DNA of 22,369 nt, from contig JAZSQZ010000102.1 of assembly GCA_045538175.1 (NCBI GenBank), forward strand, positions 1 to 22,369. The letters are read 5' to 3'. Positions 22,305 through 22,369 of the stretch are shown piece after piece. The DNA comes from JAZSQZ01 sp045538175. GTDB taxonomy: Bacteria; Bacillota; Clostridia; Christensenellales; UBA1242. A model generated the notes under the pieces. The model searched no databases, had not been told where the DNA came from, and saw only the letters and a list, made by a program, of their open reading frames with translations. Positions within the stretch are counted from its first letter, which is position 1. The number at the start of each line of letters is the position of its first letter. Position numbers and translations under genes: made by a program.

Positions 22305-22369
22305 ATGAAAACAGGATTTATTGAAAGTTTTGATAAAAGGAAAATTTGGCTTTACGTTTGGGATAACGT
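22305..22369 (+). CDS. Start of a probable alpha/beta hydrolase, cut off by the window
   Basis: Only 21 full codons are visible, after a strong AAAGGAGG ribosome site and 12 bases after glpK, so it is co-transcribed with glpK. The text MKTGFIESFDKRKIWLYVWD resembles the start of clostridial alpha/beta hydrolases of the lysophospholipase / monoacylglycerol lipase type, which open with a short strand, Phe-Asp, and then a Tyr-x-x-Trp strand. No catalytic residue is in view, so this is a resemblance only. A lipase next to glycerol kinase would make metabolic sense. Confidence 0.45.
   Translation, partial: MKTGFIESFDKRKIWLYVWDN

Noticed and set aside
1..22369. CRISPR array, tRNA, rRNA, insertion sequence or phage genes
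   Set aside because: I found no regularly spaced repeats, no cloverleaf-like sequence and no transposase or phage protein; all main frames are ordinary chromosomal genes.

Overview
The window is AT-rich and compact, and is most likely chromosomal DNA of a low-GC Gram-positive bacterium of the Clostridia type. Supporting this are strong AGGAGG-type ribosome binding sites, A/T-flanked intrinsic terminators, extended -10 promoters, an ABC-F protein of the YkpA/YbiT type, a YqeY protein, a probable lipoprotein, a signal-peptide surface protein held by a C-terminal membrane helix, and the Clostridia/Thermotogae-type set of glycerol-3-phosphate oxidation genes. I cannot name the genus. I saw no phage, IS, CRISPR, rRNA or tRNA sequence. 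No gene-free stretch exceeds about 180 bases.

Layout. 1-2925 (+): the 3' part of a short-chain dehydrogenase, then a 733-residue protein of unknown function with a long charged helical tail. 2964-5208: glyA (-) and folD (+), divergent around a shared promoter region; both are folate one-carbon enzymes. 5285-5977 (+): an unknown 230-residue protein. 6012-8230 (-): a four-gene operon with a deoxyribosyltransferase-fold protein, histidine phosphatase, hotdog thioesterase and AlkD-like DNA glycosylase. 8334-9594 (-): a Nudix protein and an acyltransferase-like protein. 9746-11400 (-): an ABC-F ATPase followed by a coupled 26-codon hydrophobic ORF. 11477-12493 (-): a ferritin-like diiron protein and a YqeY protein, each with its own promoter. 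12553-15681 (-): a 1042-residue surface protein with Ig-like/cadherin-like repeats and an unexpected zinc-ribbon motif. 15833-17585 (+), divergent from it: a lipoprotein and an RmlA-like sugar-1-phosphate nucleotidyltransferase. 17631-22369: a glycerol module with a (-) operon (GlpA-like glycerol-3-phosphate dehydrogenase, NAD(P)/FAD oxidoreductase, DUF1667 protein) divergent from glpK (+), which is followed by the start of a probable alpha/beta hydrolase.

How the genes work together. GlpK phosphorylates glycerol. The divergent operon probably oxidises glycerol-3-phosphate to DHAP and passes electrons through Fe-S and flavin centres. If the last, cut-off gene is a lipase/esterase, it could supply the glycerol. 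GlyA and FolD together make and interconvert methylene- and formyl-tetrahydrofolate. The Nudix, deoxyribosyltransferase-fold and AlkD-like proteins suggest nucleotide and DNA clean-up.

No single large unknown system is obvious. The most original items are the coupled micropeptide behind the ABC-F gene, the two unequal ATP sites of that ABC-F protein, the zinc ribbon in a secreted protein, and the unclassified 733-residue protein. Starts were reset by ribosome-binding-site position for six genes.
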